Source: UBA2377 sp964525935
GTDB taxonomy: Bacteria > Verrucomicrobiota > Verrucomicrobiia > Opitutales > Opitutaceae
DNA: 64,000 nt
NCBI GenBank assembly: GCA_964525935.1
Contig: CAZGJZ010000004.1
Coordinates: forward strand, 186,001 to 250,000
Direction: 5' to 3'
The first letter of the stretch is position 1. Each line of letters begins with the position of its first letter. The notes below the pieces were generated by a model. It did no database searches. It saw only the letters and a program-made list of their open reading frames with translations, and was not told the origin of the DNA. Both the position numbers and the translations under genes were made by a program. Positions 17,635-26,857 of the stretch are shown one piece after another.

Positions 17635-17989
17635 GGAATCGTTCGCTTGGCGACCTTCATGTGCCTACCTCCGCTTGTCGACTGTCTCTCGTCCTTTTGT
17701 TTGTGAGCTTCGGCCCCGCATTCGCGCTGCTAGGCCACGGATACCGCAAGATTTGAGGTATTCAGGTGGCCTTATGTTACCCTCTCTCGCGAAAACCTAA
17801 CAGTCTGTGGGAAACGTTCAGTTGGGGAAGGGGAGGTCATGCCGGCAATAAATGTGAAGACCAGGGCTATGGTGAGCCATAGCGAACCAAGGAAAATTAC
17901 AGGCCAGAGTTTTTCTCGTTGCGGCGATTTTAGAGCGAAGGGGCCTCGGGCTGTTTCTCGGCCCTGATAGTGTTATACGGGCTTAAATT
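17635..17989. other. spacer with decayed membrane fragment
   Basis: 355 nt without a credible gene. The minus strand keeps an open stretch (about 17770-17965) that encodes one clear transmembrane segment (LWPVIFLGSLWLTIALVF) flanked by basic residues. It has no ATG, GTG or TTG at a sensible position, so I read it as a remnant or an unstarted small ORF immediately downstream of the 17990-18430 gene. Confidence 0.3.
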
Positions 17990-18430
17990 TCAGTTCACCT
18001 GGCGGTCGCGATTCGAGTCCTCCGCTTCGGGTGAGCTGGCAGGGTGTGGCGTATCTAGGCTGATTCCGCCCGCTTCGAGGTCGCGCCGCAGGCCAGCGAG
18101 GAATCTCGTTTCCAAGTCTGCGGGGCGGAAGGTGAATTCCACCATCCCTTGGTCTTCGTGAAAATAAGCGAAGATGTCGGCCAGCTCGGCGATGGCTTCT
18201 TCGGTGAAGTGCTCCTCGATCACGGATGGATTCCCGTCTACGGCGAGCAGCACTGGCCAGGGTTGGTCTCCTGCCTGGTCGGCGAGACGCAAGGTGAGCA
18301 CGCCGCGGATCTGAGCGCGCGCCAGCCGGCGGTCAAAGTCGGCTATCCGGTCGTAGGCAAAGGCAAGATTGGCCATGCGCGCTTGGTGAAGCAGCGCATC
18401 GCGTTGAAGAAGAAGTTGGTGGAAGTTCAT
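17990..18430 (-). CDS. conserved-looking hypothetical protein
   Basis: 146 residues from the ATG at 18430; the frame is open further upstream but the extra residues look non-coding. Soluble and acidic, with an N-terminal long helix (LLLQRDALLHQARMANLAFAY) and a following alpha/beta region; no signal peptide. The family is not recognised and no function is claimed. It stands alone between long spacers, like other genes of this part of the window. Confidence 0.6.
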   Translation of the reverse strand: MNFHQLLLQRDALLHQARMANLAFAYDRIADFDRRLARAQIRGVLTLRLADQAGDQPWPVLLAVDGNPSVIEEHFTEEAIAELADIFAYFHEDQGMVEFTFRPADLETRFLAGLRRDLEAGGISLDTPHPASSPEAEDSNRDRQVN

Positions 18431-19137
18431 GGTAGTATTTTTCTTTAGTTCACGGCTAAACCGAATGCTCCGCCTGGCCTGCAATTTCTCTCAGGCTGAC
18501 TCCGGCGGCTTTCATCCGTCTCGTCCGTGCAGTGATGGTTGCTGAGTGGACCGCTCCACGATTGATCGTGGCTGAAGCTTGGGTCGTGCGGATCCGCAGG
18601 GTCGCACGACTTTGCCTTTTATTTTATATGCTGACGCTGTCCTGACGTTTGCCTGACTTTGCTACCTCGTAGAAGTCGCTAACGCAGTGCTGACAGTAAT
18701 CGCTCGCTGCCTGACTCAAAAAATCACGATTTCAATCGTGCCTCTGACGTGACATTGAACAACGATACCCATCACCAGCTTTTTCACATGCGCAAGGCCT
18801 ATTTTAAAAAATGAAGAAAGGGTTGCCTTCATGGCGCCGCGCCCAGACGCCGCCTAATACGAGCGGCGCTTACTGTAGCTTCCCCTCATTGACCAATAAC
18901 TCGTCGGAATAGCAATTAGGGGCCCGCGCACTTGCGGCGGGTTTGGGCCAGCGAGCTTAGCCTCACCCACCGAAAATGCCAGAGCGTGACTATTTTCAGG
19001 GCCGCACTAACTGAGGCGAGCAGGACAAGGGGCCAACCCTGCTGCAGGCCCATCACCAGTCCGAAAGCGATGGTGGTTAGGCCCGATAGCAGTACGCACT
19101 GGTGAAAGTGCAGTGAGACCGCACCGGTGCGGCCTGA
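18431..19137. other. long spacer with membrane-protein remnant
   Basis: About 700 nt with no intact gene. On the minus strand 18916-19136 reads as an open but start-less fragment with two hydrophobic segments (LSGLTTIAFGLVMGL and LVLLASVSAALKIVTLW). It faintly resembles small membrane subunits of the HyfE/MnhC type, but the match is too short to name it. The rest (18431-18900) shows no motif I can interpret. Confidence 0.3.
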
Positions 19138-19380
19138 ATGACGTACGCTCTACACAGATACCGAGAGCAACGGGCTTCAATTATTGAAGCAGACCTGCAA
19201 TCGATAGAGGCCGTTGTACCTGACTGTCGAACAAATGCCGCCGAAGTGGCGTTTCAAACGTTGGTTGGTTCTTGGGACGAAATTAAGGCGCTCCAGAATC
19301 AAGTATTCACTTTGATCGAAACCGACAAGAAGCCTGGCGTCCTGTTCGTCTGGACGAAAGAGGATGCAGTGAGTGCTTGA
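19138..19380 (+). CDS. small hypothetical ORF
   Basis: 80 residues, soluble, mostly helical, with three Trp/Phe-centred hydrophobic patches and no recognised motif. There is no good Shine-Dalgarno, and the frame begins next to the decayed membrane fragment read in the opposite direction. It may be a real small protein or a chance ORF. Confidence 0.28.
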   Translation: MTYALHRYREQRASIIEADLQSIEAVVPDCRTNAAEVAFQTLVGSWDEIKALQNQVFTLIETDKKPGVLFVWTKEDAVSA

Positions 19381-19583
19381 GTTGAAATGCCCTTCGCGCG
19401 AACGGCGGTCTCCTGTGCATGCTTTGCCTCGGGATGCCGGACGTCGCGCGCGCCTAGAACACAATTTGGGGCTGTGCGTGCTACTGTGCTTATGTCGCTC
19501 AATTGTCCCGGGATTCGATGCTCGCGATTCAAGGCTCCACGCGCTGGGTGGTGCGCTCGCCGATCAGTGTCTCTCAATCACAC

Positions 19584-19612
19584 AAAGGGCCTGCCCTCTT
19601 TGGGCGGGCCCT
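19584..19612 (-). terminator. hairpin after the 19618-19866 gene
   Basis: AGGGCCTGCCC and GGGCGGGCCCT pair with one wobble around a TCTTT loop. The hairpin lies just downstream of the minus-strand stop at 19618. The T tract is weak, so efficiency is uncertain. The 19381-19617 spacer holds nothing else that I can identify. Confidence 0.5.
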
Positions 19613-19617
19613 CGACC

Positions 19618-19866
19618 TTAGTTGCCTTCTGAATCGGCTGTTTTCCAGCCGGCGAATGCCTCCGGCCACTCCTTCTCGGCAACCGCGAAGACCTCCGGCC
19701 ATCCTTTCTTGATCAGGGGGGCAGAGGTGTCCTCATCTTGCTGTGACAGGTATTCTACAACCACAGCGCAGCGGTCCTGCCAGTCATTGGGATAGATGGC
19801 GCGGGCCCAACCGTGCATTCGACGGAGGTTGTTATTACTCAGTGTCGTTTTCGATTCTTGGTTCAT
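19618..19866 (-). CDS. small hypothetical protein
   Basis: 82 residues from the ATG at 19866; the upstream extension to 19962 is not credible. Soluble, with a conserved-looking Trp-rich pattern (GWARAIYPNDW, GWPEVF, EWPEAFAGW). Not recognised. A hairpin terminator follows. Its Trp-x-Glu-x-Phe repeats are unusual for so short a protein. Confidence 0.5.
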   Translation of the reverse strand: MNQESKTTLSNNNLRRMHGWARAIYPNDWQDRCAVVVEYLSQQDEDTSAPLIKKGWPEVFAVAEKEWPEAFAGWKTADSEGN

Positions 19867-20123
19867 GTATAGTGTAAGGCGTTTTTGTAACTTCTCTAGG
19901 TTTCTGGAAAACTGGCGCTCAGACGCTTTTGTTCGGACGAGCGCGCAGCATTGCCACCGCACGGTTTAGTGCGGCCGATGATTGTGAAATACTCCGGTCG
20001 TCGCGCCTCTTTGATTCTAACCGCTCGGAAATAGCGTGTTGGTCAAAGGGTCATGCGAGACCGGTCGCGCCAAGGAAGATACGTTGCAGCACGATCATGG
20101 GTCCTATGGATACGGGCTGGAAA

Positions 20124-22457
20124 TTAGGCATCATGTGGATGGGGATGCGTAGGGTGGGCTGGATCATTAGCTTTGGCCCCCGGTATCGTCAGCGAGCGTC
20201 GAAATCGCCGGATCGCTTGGATGGTGCCCATGACCAGCAATTGGTCATGAGGGAGGATGTGCTCATTTGCCGCAGGCGTGATGATGCGCAGGCCGTCACG
20301 TTGTATGCCGACGACCCGAACGCTCGAACGCGCGCCGAGACATAACTCCTTTAAGGATTCACCAATCGGCGAATCCCCGACGTTAAAAGTATCCAGAACC
20401 ACGCTGGCGAAGCCAGGTCCCTCTTCGGAATGGCCATTATCTGCTTCGAGAAGCGCGCGGGCTTCTTCGAGTCGATCGCGCGGGCCAAACAATAGTACCT
20501 TGTCGCCCGGGTGTAAGGTGTGATTTCCGCTGGGTGCATGAATCAAGTGTCCGTTTCGTTCGATTTCGATAACGGCACAGCCAGAGCGCTGCGGAATCGC
20601 AAGTTCGGTGAGAGTTTTTCCGGTGTGGGTGGACCCTTCGGGCAAAATCACGTCGATGAGCGCAACATTCCATGCGTCGAGATTCTCTCCGAGTGACGCG
20701 CGGGCCTGGGATCGAATTTCCCCGAGATCGGCTCGCCGGTCGTCCAGCACTTCCTGCACGGATGAATGCCACTGACTATGCCAAAAGATGAGACGTCGTG
20801 AAAATAGGACGGCCACGATCGTCGCGCCGATAGCGATGACGAGCCAGCCCCATGACGCAAAACGCGCACTCGGCAGCAGTAAGTAAAGCCAGCTCGCGAG
20901 GCTCAACAGAACGGCTGATTTGATGGTCCGCTCAATCACGGTTCGAGGCAGGCGATTACTTTCCCAAACCTCCCCCATGAGCATCGCGAGAGCCGAGCAG
21001 TTGCGCCAGATGGCGACCAGTGGCACCAAAACAAGCAGAGCAATGCAGGACCAAAAAGCGTAAGCCACAACCGAAGTATCAAAACGCTTCATGGTTTCGG
21101 TCTCGATGATCGCTTTCAGCATCATATCGGAAAAGATTAGCAATCCGCTCGCAAAGAGCAGTTCGGCCGCAATTTGACCTAGACGCGGACGGAGGAGCTT
21201 CCACCACGGTGTGCTTGCCGGGCGATCCCGCAATTGGATGAACCACGCATGGTAGGCCTCCAACGATCGGGAAATCCATCGCGGCTCAATTATGGCGACG
21301 GCGCCCAATATCCTCTCGCGACGCCGACTCATGAATGGTGTAGCCAGGATGGTCAGAATCGATGCTCCCACTGCGACTGGATAATAGGACGCTGGTAGGA
21401 TCGCGGTGGTCACCCCTAGTTGTGCGATGATGAACGAGAACTCGCCCAACGGGGTGAGGAGCAAGCTGGCGCGGCGGGCCTCGGCCGGCGGAGTGCCCAC
21501 AAGCATGAGAGCGAAACCGCACGCCAATGGTCGCGCGACAAGTGCGAACGCGGTGAGCAAAAGCACCGTCGGCCATACGTCCGCGAGCAGTCGTAGATCG
21601 ATCATCATGCCGATTGAGACGAAGAACACGCTGCTAAACATGTCGCGCAGGCCGCGGAAAGATGACTCTACGCCGAGCTTTTGCGGGATCTCGGCCACGA
21701 TTGCCCCAAATAGAAATGCACCGAGCGCAATGGAATAGCCTGCCTTGGCGGCAGCCAAGGCGAGCGCAAATAAAAGTCCGGCAACGATTACGGTCTGCAT
21801 TTCAGGGTCGGCCCGCGATTCGAGGCGACGCATGAGTCTAGGGACCAGCAGCAATCCAGCACCGATCAACAGCACAACGAACGCACTCAAGCCGCCAAGC
21901 AATCGGCCAAGTCCATCTGCATTGGACTGTGCGGCGGTGGCCTGGCTCGCAAGAATCGTGAGCATCGCCACGGCGACCACATCTTCCAGGACCGTTACGG
22001 CAAGGGCGGTTTGAGAGGCGCGTTCATGCATCCGTTTTTGCTCAGTCACCACCTTCGCAATTACTGCCGAACTGGATACCATGAGCATCGCCGCGACGAA
22101 CATCGCGTGCAGGGGCGTCCACCCGATGAACGACCCGGCAATTTCGGTTATCACGAGAATACCGGCTGCGCCGAGTCCGGTTGCGATGAGGGTGCCCGCG
22201 CCCAGCCGAGCAAACTTCGACAGGCTTAGCCCCAGTCCAATTCCAAACATCAAGAAAACCAGGCCAACCTGCGATAAAGCCATGATCCGATTCTCGTCGA
22301 CAATCAGTGAGAACGGTGGCGTATGCGGACCGATGATCATTCCGGCCACGAGGTAGCCGACGATCACGGAGAGACCGAGGCGCTTGGATGCTAGGCCAGC
22401 CGCCCCTGCGGCGAGGAGGAGAACTGAAAAGTCCCGTATGAGATCGATGCCTTCCAT
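20124..22457 (-). CDS. CPA2 cation/proton antiporter with RCK_C domains
   Basis: A 777-residue inner-membrane protein. Residues 1-400 form a 12-helix-type KefB/YbaL-like Na+/H+ exchanger domain. A second block of about four hydrophobic segments follows at about 430-570. The C-terminal cytoplasmic part has two TrkA_C/RCK_C-like domains (about 600-675 and 690-765), which usually sense a ligand and gate transport. The NAD-binding TrkA_N domain normally present in KefB/KefC is absent, so gating by NAD(H) or glutathione adducts as in E. coli is unlikely. The tail ends in a His/Pro-rich segment. Start ATG 22457. Confidence 0.88.
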   Translation of the reverse strand: MEGIDLIRDFSVLLLAAGAAGLASKRLGLSVIVGYLVAGMIIGPHTPPFSLIVDENRIMALSQVGLVFLMFGIGLGLSLSKFARLGAGTLIATGLGAAGILVITEIAGSFIGWTPLHAMFVAAMLMVSSSAVIAKVVTEQKRMHERASQTALAVTVLEDVVAVAMLTILASQATAAQSNADGLGRLLGGLSAFVVLLIGAGLLLVPRLMRRLESRADPEMQTVIVAGLLFALALAAAKAGYSIALGAFLFGAIVAEIPQKLGVESSFRGLRDMFSSVFFVSIGMMIDLRLLADVWPTVLLLTAFALVARPLACGFALMLVGTPPAEARRASLLLTPLGEFSFIIAQLGVTTAILPASYYPVAVGASILTILATPFMSRRRERILGAVAIIEPRWISRSLEAYHAWFIQLRDRPASTPWWKLLRPRLGQIAAELLFASGLLIFSDMMLKAIIETETMKRFDTSVVAYAFWSCIALLVLVPLVAIWRNCSALAMLMGEVWESNRLPRTVIERTIKSAVLLSLASWLYLLLPSARFASWGWLVIAIGATIVAVLFSRRLIFWHSQWHSSVQEVLDDRRADLGEIRSQARASLGENLDAWNVALIDVILPEGSTHTGKTLTELAIPQRSGCAVIEIERNGHLIHAPSGNHTLHPGDKVLLFGPRDRLEEARALLEADNGHSEEGPGFASVVLDTFNVGDSPIGESLKELCLGARSSVRVVGIQRDGLRIITPAANEHILPHDQLLVMGTIQAIRRFRRSLTIPGAKANDPAHPTHPHPHDA

Positions 22458-22487
22458 GGTGGGTTGATTTTACTCTGAATTATTACG

Positions 22488-22934
22488 TCAGGCGGACATT
22501 CGCTTCGTTCTGAAATGCGAATGATTGAATCGAAGAGCCATAGTGCCCTTTGCCCGCTCGCGAGCGGTCCGACACATGCGGTTTGATGATAGAGAGCGTT
22601 TCGCCCTACGCGAAGGCGCAGTCGAACATGGAACCAGATCGGCACGCAGTATCCGCGAACGCCACGGCGTATGATTCCATATTGAGTAGGAGGCGTCAGA
22701 CGGAATATGCATCGCCGTGTCGCTCTCGAGATGCCGGTCATACCCAGCAAACCGCAGGGTTACTTCGCCTTCAGTGACGAATACAACATGTGCCGCGGAC
22801 GCCGCTGCAATGCTCGGACCAACTTCTTCGTAGGCCGAAAGGACAAGACGGGAGAACGCGGGAGCCTCTCCGCTAGGAGAATGCTGCACCGTCATTGAGA
22901 TAATCGGGACAAATTCGGTTTTTTTATATTTCAT
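22488..22934 (-). CDS. cupin-fold protein
   Basis: 148 residues from the ATG at 22934. The centre has a single-domain cupin pattern with VVFVTEGEVTLRF followed by DTAMHIP and a strand-rich end. It shares the F-V-T-E-G signature with the cupin at 27761-28111, so the two are probably paralogs. Typical metal-binding His residues of motif 1 are mostly missing. The last 45 residues are basic and probably disordered. It lies 30 nt upstream of the antiporter gene on the same strand, likely co-transcribed. Confidence 0.55.
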   Translation of the reverse strand: MKYKKTEFVPIISMTVQHSPSGEAPAFSRLVLSAYEEVGPSIAAASAAHVVFVTEGEVTLRFAGYDRHLESDTAMHIPSDASYSIWNHTPWRSRILRADLVPCSTAPSRRAKRSLSSNRMCRTARERAKGTMALRFNHSHFRTKRMSA

Positions 22935-22951
22935 CGTAAAGCGGTTTTGAG

Positions 22952-23209
22952 TTAGGGCTGTGGAGCCAGAGCTCCACCGTCGGTTTCCCAACGGCAGAAG
23001 GGGTTGTCGCGGTAGGTGGAAATGATCAGCGCAGGCTCATTCTGCCGAGATGCGCGGGACCAACCGGTCGTTGCGAGCATCGGCTTACTTTCATGAGTGA
23101 CATCGGCTACAGAGCCAAAGTCGCGGCTGTTTTTGTGCCATAGCATAACCGGCTGCGATACCGGGTGGGAGATGGCTGCGATCGAAAGATCTGGGAACGG
23201 TGATTTCAT
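22952..23209 (-). CDS. small hypothetical protein
   Basis: 85 residues, soluble, no recognised motif. It lies between the aldo/keto reductase-like gene and the cupin gene with short gaps on both sides and the same direction, so it fits an operon. Composition is ordinary and it contains two Trp and one Cys. No function can be given. Confidence 0.42.
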   Translation of the reverse strand: MKSPFPDLSIAAISHPVSQPVMLWHKNSRDFGSVADVTHESKPMLATTGWSRASRQNEPALIISTYRDNPFCRWETDGGALAPQP

Positions 23210-23260
23210 AGTGGAGATGGTTGAGTTGTGCGGTGTGTTGTCCTTGTCCGGTGGGTTGGT

Positions 23261-24250
23261 TCAGGCGTGCCTAAGCTCCATCCGGAAGTCTTGCCCCCGG
23301 GTGACATTTGCCAGCGTACCGGCCTCGTCATCAGTCAGCATGATGTCGGAGGCTTGAATCAAATCCCGGAGTTCGTTCGTTGAGGCAGGTGAAACGAGCG
23401 CGGAGCTGACCAGTGGCTCGCGAAGAACCCAAGCAAGTGCGATTTGAGACGAGGTGGCCGTTCGCCTTTCGGCGACCTTCGCTAGGGCCGTCAGAATAGC
23501 GTCACCGTAGTGGTTTCCAAAACGTTCGTTTGACCAGTTTCGGTCTATGTTGATCAACTCCCGGATGGATAGCGGCCGTTTGGCCAGAAACCCGCCGGCA
23601 AGCGGGGAACGCGCAATAAAGCCCAGCCGGTGTTCACGACACATCGCAAGCGCCTCGGTTTCGAAACGCGTCCGAGTGATGAGGGAGTATTCGATTTGCA
23701 AAGCCTCGAAACGGGCTTGATTGCGCAAGCTTGAGCGGTGTAACGAATCGTTCACCCGCCAGGCGGGAAATCCTGCGGCGATGACGTAGCGCACGAGCCC
23801 GGCTCGAATGAGCTGGTCAAAAGCCTCGATTACATCTGCAAGGGGAATAAGCTGTTCGTCCCATTCACAGACCAGCAAATCCAGATGCTTGACCTGCAAC
23901 CGCCGGATTGAGCCTTCGCAGCTTTCACGGATGAGATTTGAGAACATAATGCTGCCTCCATGCATTGGTCTGAACAAATTGATGCGCGTGGCTAGCACTA
24001 GGCTGTCCCGAGGGATCGCTCGACTTTGATGCCAGCGTCCCGCGAGTTCCTCGGATCCCGAATTCCAGGGTTGGTCTGAGGCCGAACTGGGGCAAAAGCC
24101 GTGGGTTTGAATAAAGTTTCCGCCTTCGGCACGGTATGCGTCTAGCAACGCCAGTGATGCTTCTTCGTCACGAACCCAGCCGAACTTGGTGGCGTTGAGG
24201 CACAGCTCCGAAACTTGTAGATTGGTGCGTCCGAGTTTGCGTTTGTTCAT
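23261..24250 (-). CDS. aldo/keto reductase homolog, active site lost
   Basis: 329 residues from the ATG at 24250, which overlaps the stop of the upstream PAS gene (ATGA). The fold is that of aldo/keto reductases: beta-hairpin start KRKLGRTNLQVSELCLN, barrel strands and an NADP-binding-like region near 280-300. The catalytic tetrad is replaced: Gln48 for Asp, Cys53 for Tyr, Arg89 for Lys (in LATR) and Glu129 for His. It is therefore probably not an oxidoreductase, unless the alignment around residue 50 shifts. It may be a ligand-binding or regulatory pseudoenzyme. Coupled to the PAS gene, suggesting a shared sensing task. Confidence 0.75.
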   Translation of the reverse strand: MNKRKLGRTNLQVSELCLNATKFGWVRDEEASLALLDAYRAEGGNFIQTHGFCPSSASDQPWNSGSEELAGRWHQSRAIPRDSLVLATRINLFRPMHGGSIMFSNLIRESCEGSIRRLQVKHLDLLVCEWDEQLIPLADVIEAFDQLIRAGLVRYVIAAGFPAWRVNDSLHRSSLRNQARFEALQIEYSLITRTRFETEALAMCREHRLGFIARSPLAGGFLAKRPLSIRELINIDRNWSNERFGNHYGDAILTALAKVAERRTATSSQIALAWVLREPLVSSALVSPASTNELRDLIQASDIMLTDDEAGTLANVTRGQDFRMELRHA

Positions 24251-24753
24251 GACTGTAAAGCGAAGGGTTGGGTGAATTGGTGATTTGAGGCGAATAGGCT
24301 CTCGGCTTGCTGCGGTAGGGGCGAATGCGCGCAATTTTGCACTTGATCGATAATGCCCTCGATGGCGACGACGGCGCCGAATGCGTCGTAAACTCCGACG
24401 AGTCGATCTTCGACGGTCACGGCGGCTTGGTGGGCCGCCTTAATCCGGTAGGTAACCGTGGCGCGGTGCCGGCCTTTCAAGGCCCTATCGATTGCCGCCG
24501 CCGTTCCTGGCAGGTCTTCGGCAACGATCAGGTTCGCGAACGATAGGCTTCGGTTTTTGATGATCCGGTGGGAATCATATCCGGTGACACCCAAGAATCC
24601 GTCGCTCACCCATTGCATCGTCCACAACCGGTCATGGTGGCGCCGATACGCGAAACCGCGCAAGTTCATGAGCACCCTACGTAACAAAGCTGCGGCTTCG
24701 AAAGGATGGATAGAATTGTTAAAGGGAGTGGGTTGGATATTCATGCTGAACAT
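24247..24753 (-). CDS. PAS-domain protein
   Basis: 168 residues with one PAS_3-like domain at about 40-140: a strand WTMQWVSDGFLGVTGY, the helix region and a final strand VVAIEGIIDQ. There is no kinase, cyclase or DNA-binding output domain, so any signal must pass to a partner. Start could be 24753 or the ATG at 24744. The stop overlaps the start of the AKR-like gene by 4 nt. It is the first gene of a minus-strand group reaching to 20124. Confidence 0.75.
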   Translation of the reverse strand: MFSMNIQPTPFNNSIHPFEAAALLRRVLMNLRGFAYRRHHDRLWTMQWVSDGFLGVTGYDSHRIIKNRSLSFANLIVAEDLPGTAAAIDRALKGRHRATVTYRIKAAHQAAVTVEDRLVGVYDAFGAVVAIEGIIDQVQNCAHSPLPQQAESLFASNHQFTQPFALQS

Positions 24754-25019
24754 TGGGCTGTCGTAGTTTTAGTGACTAAGGCACAGGTGCGTGAGGGGTG
24801 CTCGGCGGGTGTCTTCGCCCGAGTACGAGATATCGCTAGCCGTGAGTAGCATTCCTGCTGCAATTACTGCCGGCATCGCGAAACAGATTGGGCATAGCAA
24901 AGGACGGCTCCTGATTCGCATATTGTGCGAAGTTGGAGGTCGCTAAAACCCAAGGTTGGGAGGTTGAGTCCGGTGAGGCTGAATCGGTGGCAGTGTAGTT
25001 TCATGGCGGCACGAAGTCG

Positions 25020-25565
25020 TTAGGCCAGTGCCGGATGCTCGCTAGCGGTCATTTTGGGTGCGTGGCGCTTCGAGACCTTTTGGAAGAAAAGGTTATTCGG
25101 GATTCGGAGCGTGCCTCCGTCCGCGGTTCGCAACGTGGTGTAGACCAGATTTAGATCGATGACCTTGCCGAGAATGGGATCGTCGCCGACCAGCTCGATC
25201 TGGTCGTCGATTTCGAACGGCCGAAATGCGACGATCAAAAGTGAAGCAAGCATATGGCTGAGGATGCTCCACATCGCGACGAAGCCGATGGCGACTAGAC
25301 TCAGCACCGCACCAAGCAACGACCACAACCCGTGGAGGTCGATGCCCATGGCGAGAAGGACGCCGAAGCCGGCAATTCCAATGACTATCCAACGGACAAC
25401 GCCGGCCGTAATCCGCGACTTGACCGGACGCATTGGGCGGGGTTGGACGGGGACGCGCGGTTTGCGTTCGAGTAAATAGGTGGTCAGGATCGCGGCGACC
25501 AGAAGAGCTGCCGGGCCGAGATAATACTGCTGAAAATGTGCACTGAATTGGCTGAGGATTTGCAT
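25020..25565 (-). CDS. small MscS-like mechanosensitive channel
   Basis: 181 residues. Three hydrophobic segments (about 14-30, 55-78 and 80-112) are followed by the MscS beta-domain pattern (FRPFEIDDQIEL, a turn, then DLNLVYTTLRT and RIPNNLFF). The large C-terminal alpha/beta vestibule of E. coli MscS is missing, giving a minimal channel. It would release solutes on osmotic downshock. The neighbour upstream on the same strand is an Rnk/GreA-type gene. The 24754-25019 spacer contains nothing recognised. Confidence 0.8.
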   Translation of the reverse strand: MQILSQFSAHFQQYYLGPAALLVAAILTTYLLERKPRVPVQPRPMRPVKSRITAGVVRWIVIGIAGFGVLLAMGIDLHGLWSLLGAVLSLVAIGFVAMWSILSHMLASLLIVAFRPFEIDDQIELVGDDPILGKVIDLNLVYTTLRTADGGTLRIPNNLFFQKVSKRHAPKMTASEHPALA

Positions 25566-25650
25566 GATAATTTGGTGCGGCAGGTGCCGTGTGGATGAAG
25601 ATGGGTTCGTGTGTCGCTCGCCACGTGGCGGTGGCGTCGAACGGTTAATG

Positions 25651-26076
25651 CTAGGAGGCGAACGCGAGCTGCGCAGGCAGGGCGTTGACGGGAACCGGAG
25701 CGGTGACGCGCCGGATCTTCAGTTCGCGAGTTCCGCCTGGGGTGCTCCACTTGACGATATCGCCTTCCCGGCAACCGATGAGCGCGGTGCCGATGGGAGC
25801 GAGAATGGAGAGACGTTTTTCGTCCACGTTTGCGCGATCAGGAAAAGTGATCGTGTATTCCTCGATCTCGCTGGTTGCGAGGTCTTCGAATTCGACCCGC
25901 GATTCCATCGTCACGACCCCGGCCGGAATTGCCGCCGGGTCGATGATGGCTGCTCGATCGAGTTCCTCACGGAGATTTTTCAACGAGCGGCTGGCATTCG
26001 AGTAGAGAGCCGTGGCAAGGAGGAGTCGCAGTTTGGAGTTATCGTCACGCGTGATATAGATGGGAGTGTAGTTCAT
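25651..26076 (-). CDS. Rnk/GreA-GreB C-terminal family protein
   Basis: 141 residues. The N-terminal part is a short helical hairpin (SKLRLLLATALY ... LDRAAIID). The C-terminal 70 residues match the GreA/GreB C-terminal FKBP-like fold as in Rnk: ending pattern LSILAPIGTALIGCREGD and a final WSTPGGTRELKI. Such proteins bind RNA polymerase near the secondary channel, or in the Rnk case influence nucleoside diphosphate kinase levels. A second, 5'-truncated copy lies at 29575-29964. Likely monocistronic or paired with the MscS-like gene. Confidence 0.83.
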   Translation of the reverse strand: MNYTPIYITRDDNSKLRLLLATALYSNASRSLKNLREELDRAAIIDPAAIPAGVVTMESRVEFEDLATSEIEEYTITFPDRANVDEKRLSILAPIGTALIGCREGDIVKWSTPGGTRELKIRRVTAPVPVNALPAQLAFAS

Positions 26077-26155
26077 GATATTTTTGTTGTTGTTTGTGCG
26101 GCAGCTTTCCGGACCGGAGTGGTCCAGATTATGCGCGGCAGAATGGGGAATTGGA

Positions 26156-26857
26156 CTAGGCTACGACCGTAGCGACGTAGGGGTCTTCGACTGTGAGAAG
26201 GGGGCGCATTTCGTCCCGGTTCGTCGAAGTAACGCGTTGGCAACTCATGTCCTCTGTCTGCAGGAGGATATGATTGGGGAAACGAGCCTCCGGAGTGCGC
26301 CCGGGATTAAGATAGAGCGTGGAATCCTTTTGTTCGCACCAGTGGAGGGGATCATGGACATGTCCAGAAAGGACCACACGTGGAGCATAGCGACGGACCG
26401 AATTGACCAGGTCCGGGTCGCCGGCATCGCGGCCGCTCGTTTTGGTCCCCACCAAGGTTTCAGTCGGTGGGGCGTGAACGATCCAAATGTCTGCTTGGCC
26501 CCCCTTCGGGCGAGTGGTGCAGCCGATATTGAGCAACGAAAGGCCGTCGAGAGAGATACGCTGGCCGTCCACCCACACGTTGGGGCGCGCGAGTTGGCGA
26601 AGCCAATACGCGGGCGTCCAGAGTTCAGCTTCGGCGTCCCACTCAAGATCGTGGTTACCGCTGCACAAGCATATCGGGCGCTGATAGTCGTTGATCCAGT
26701 CGGAGACCCAATCGATCTGCGTTTGATGCGGAGCCGCGTCAGAGAGGTTGAGCATGTCGCCCGACATCACGAGAAGGTCGTGAGCGGGAGCATTGTCAGG
26801 CAGCCAGTCGAACCAGCGCTTGTTGAAGTGAAAATCAGTTACGTGAAGAATGGTCAT
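26156..26857 (-). CDS. calcineurin-like metallophosphoesterase
   Basis: 233 residues from the ATG at 26857; 15 upstream codons to 26902 look non-coding. All metal-binding blocks of the family are present: DFHF (D-x-H), SGDML (GD), SGNHD (GNHD) and LSGHVHD (GHxH). It should bind two divalent metals and hydrolyse phosphoesters; the substrate is unknown. No signal peptide or membrane segment, so cytoplasmic. It precedes the Rnk-like gene by about 80 nt on the same strand. Confidence 0.88.
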   Translation of the reverse strand: MTILHVTDFHFNKRWFDWLPDNAPAHDLLVMSGDMLNLSDAAPHQTQIDWVSDWINDYQRPICLCSGNHDLEWDAEAELWTPAYWLRQLARPNVWVDGQRISLDGLSLLNIGCTTRPKGGQADIWIVHAPPTETLVGTKTSGRDAGDPDLVNSVRRYAPRVVLSGHVHDPLHWCEQKDSTLYLNPGRTPEARFPNHILLQTEDMSCQRVTSTNRDEMRPLLTVEDPYVATVVA

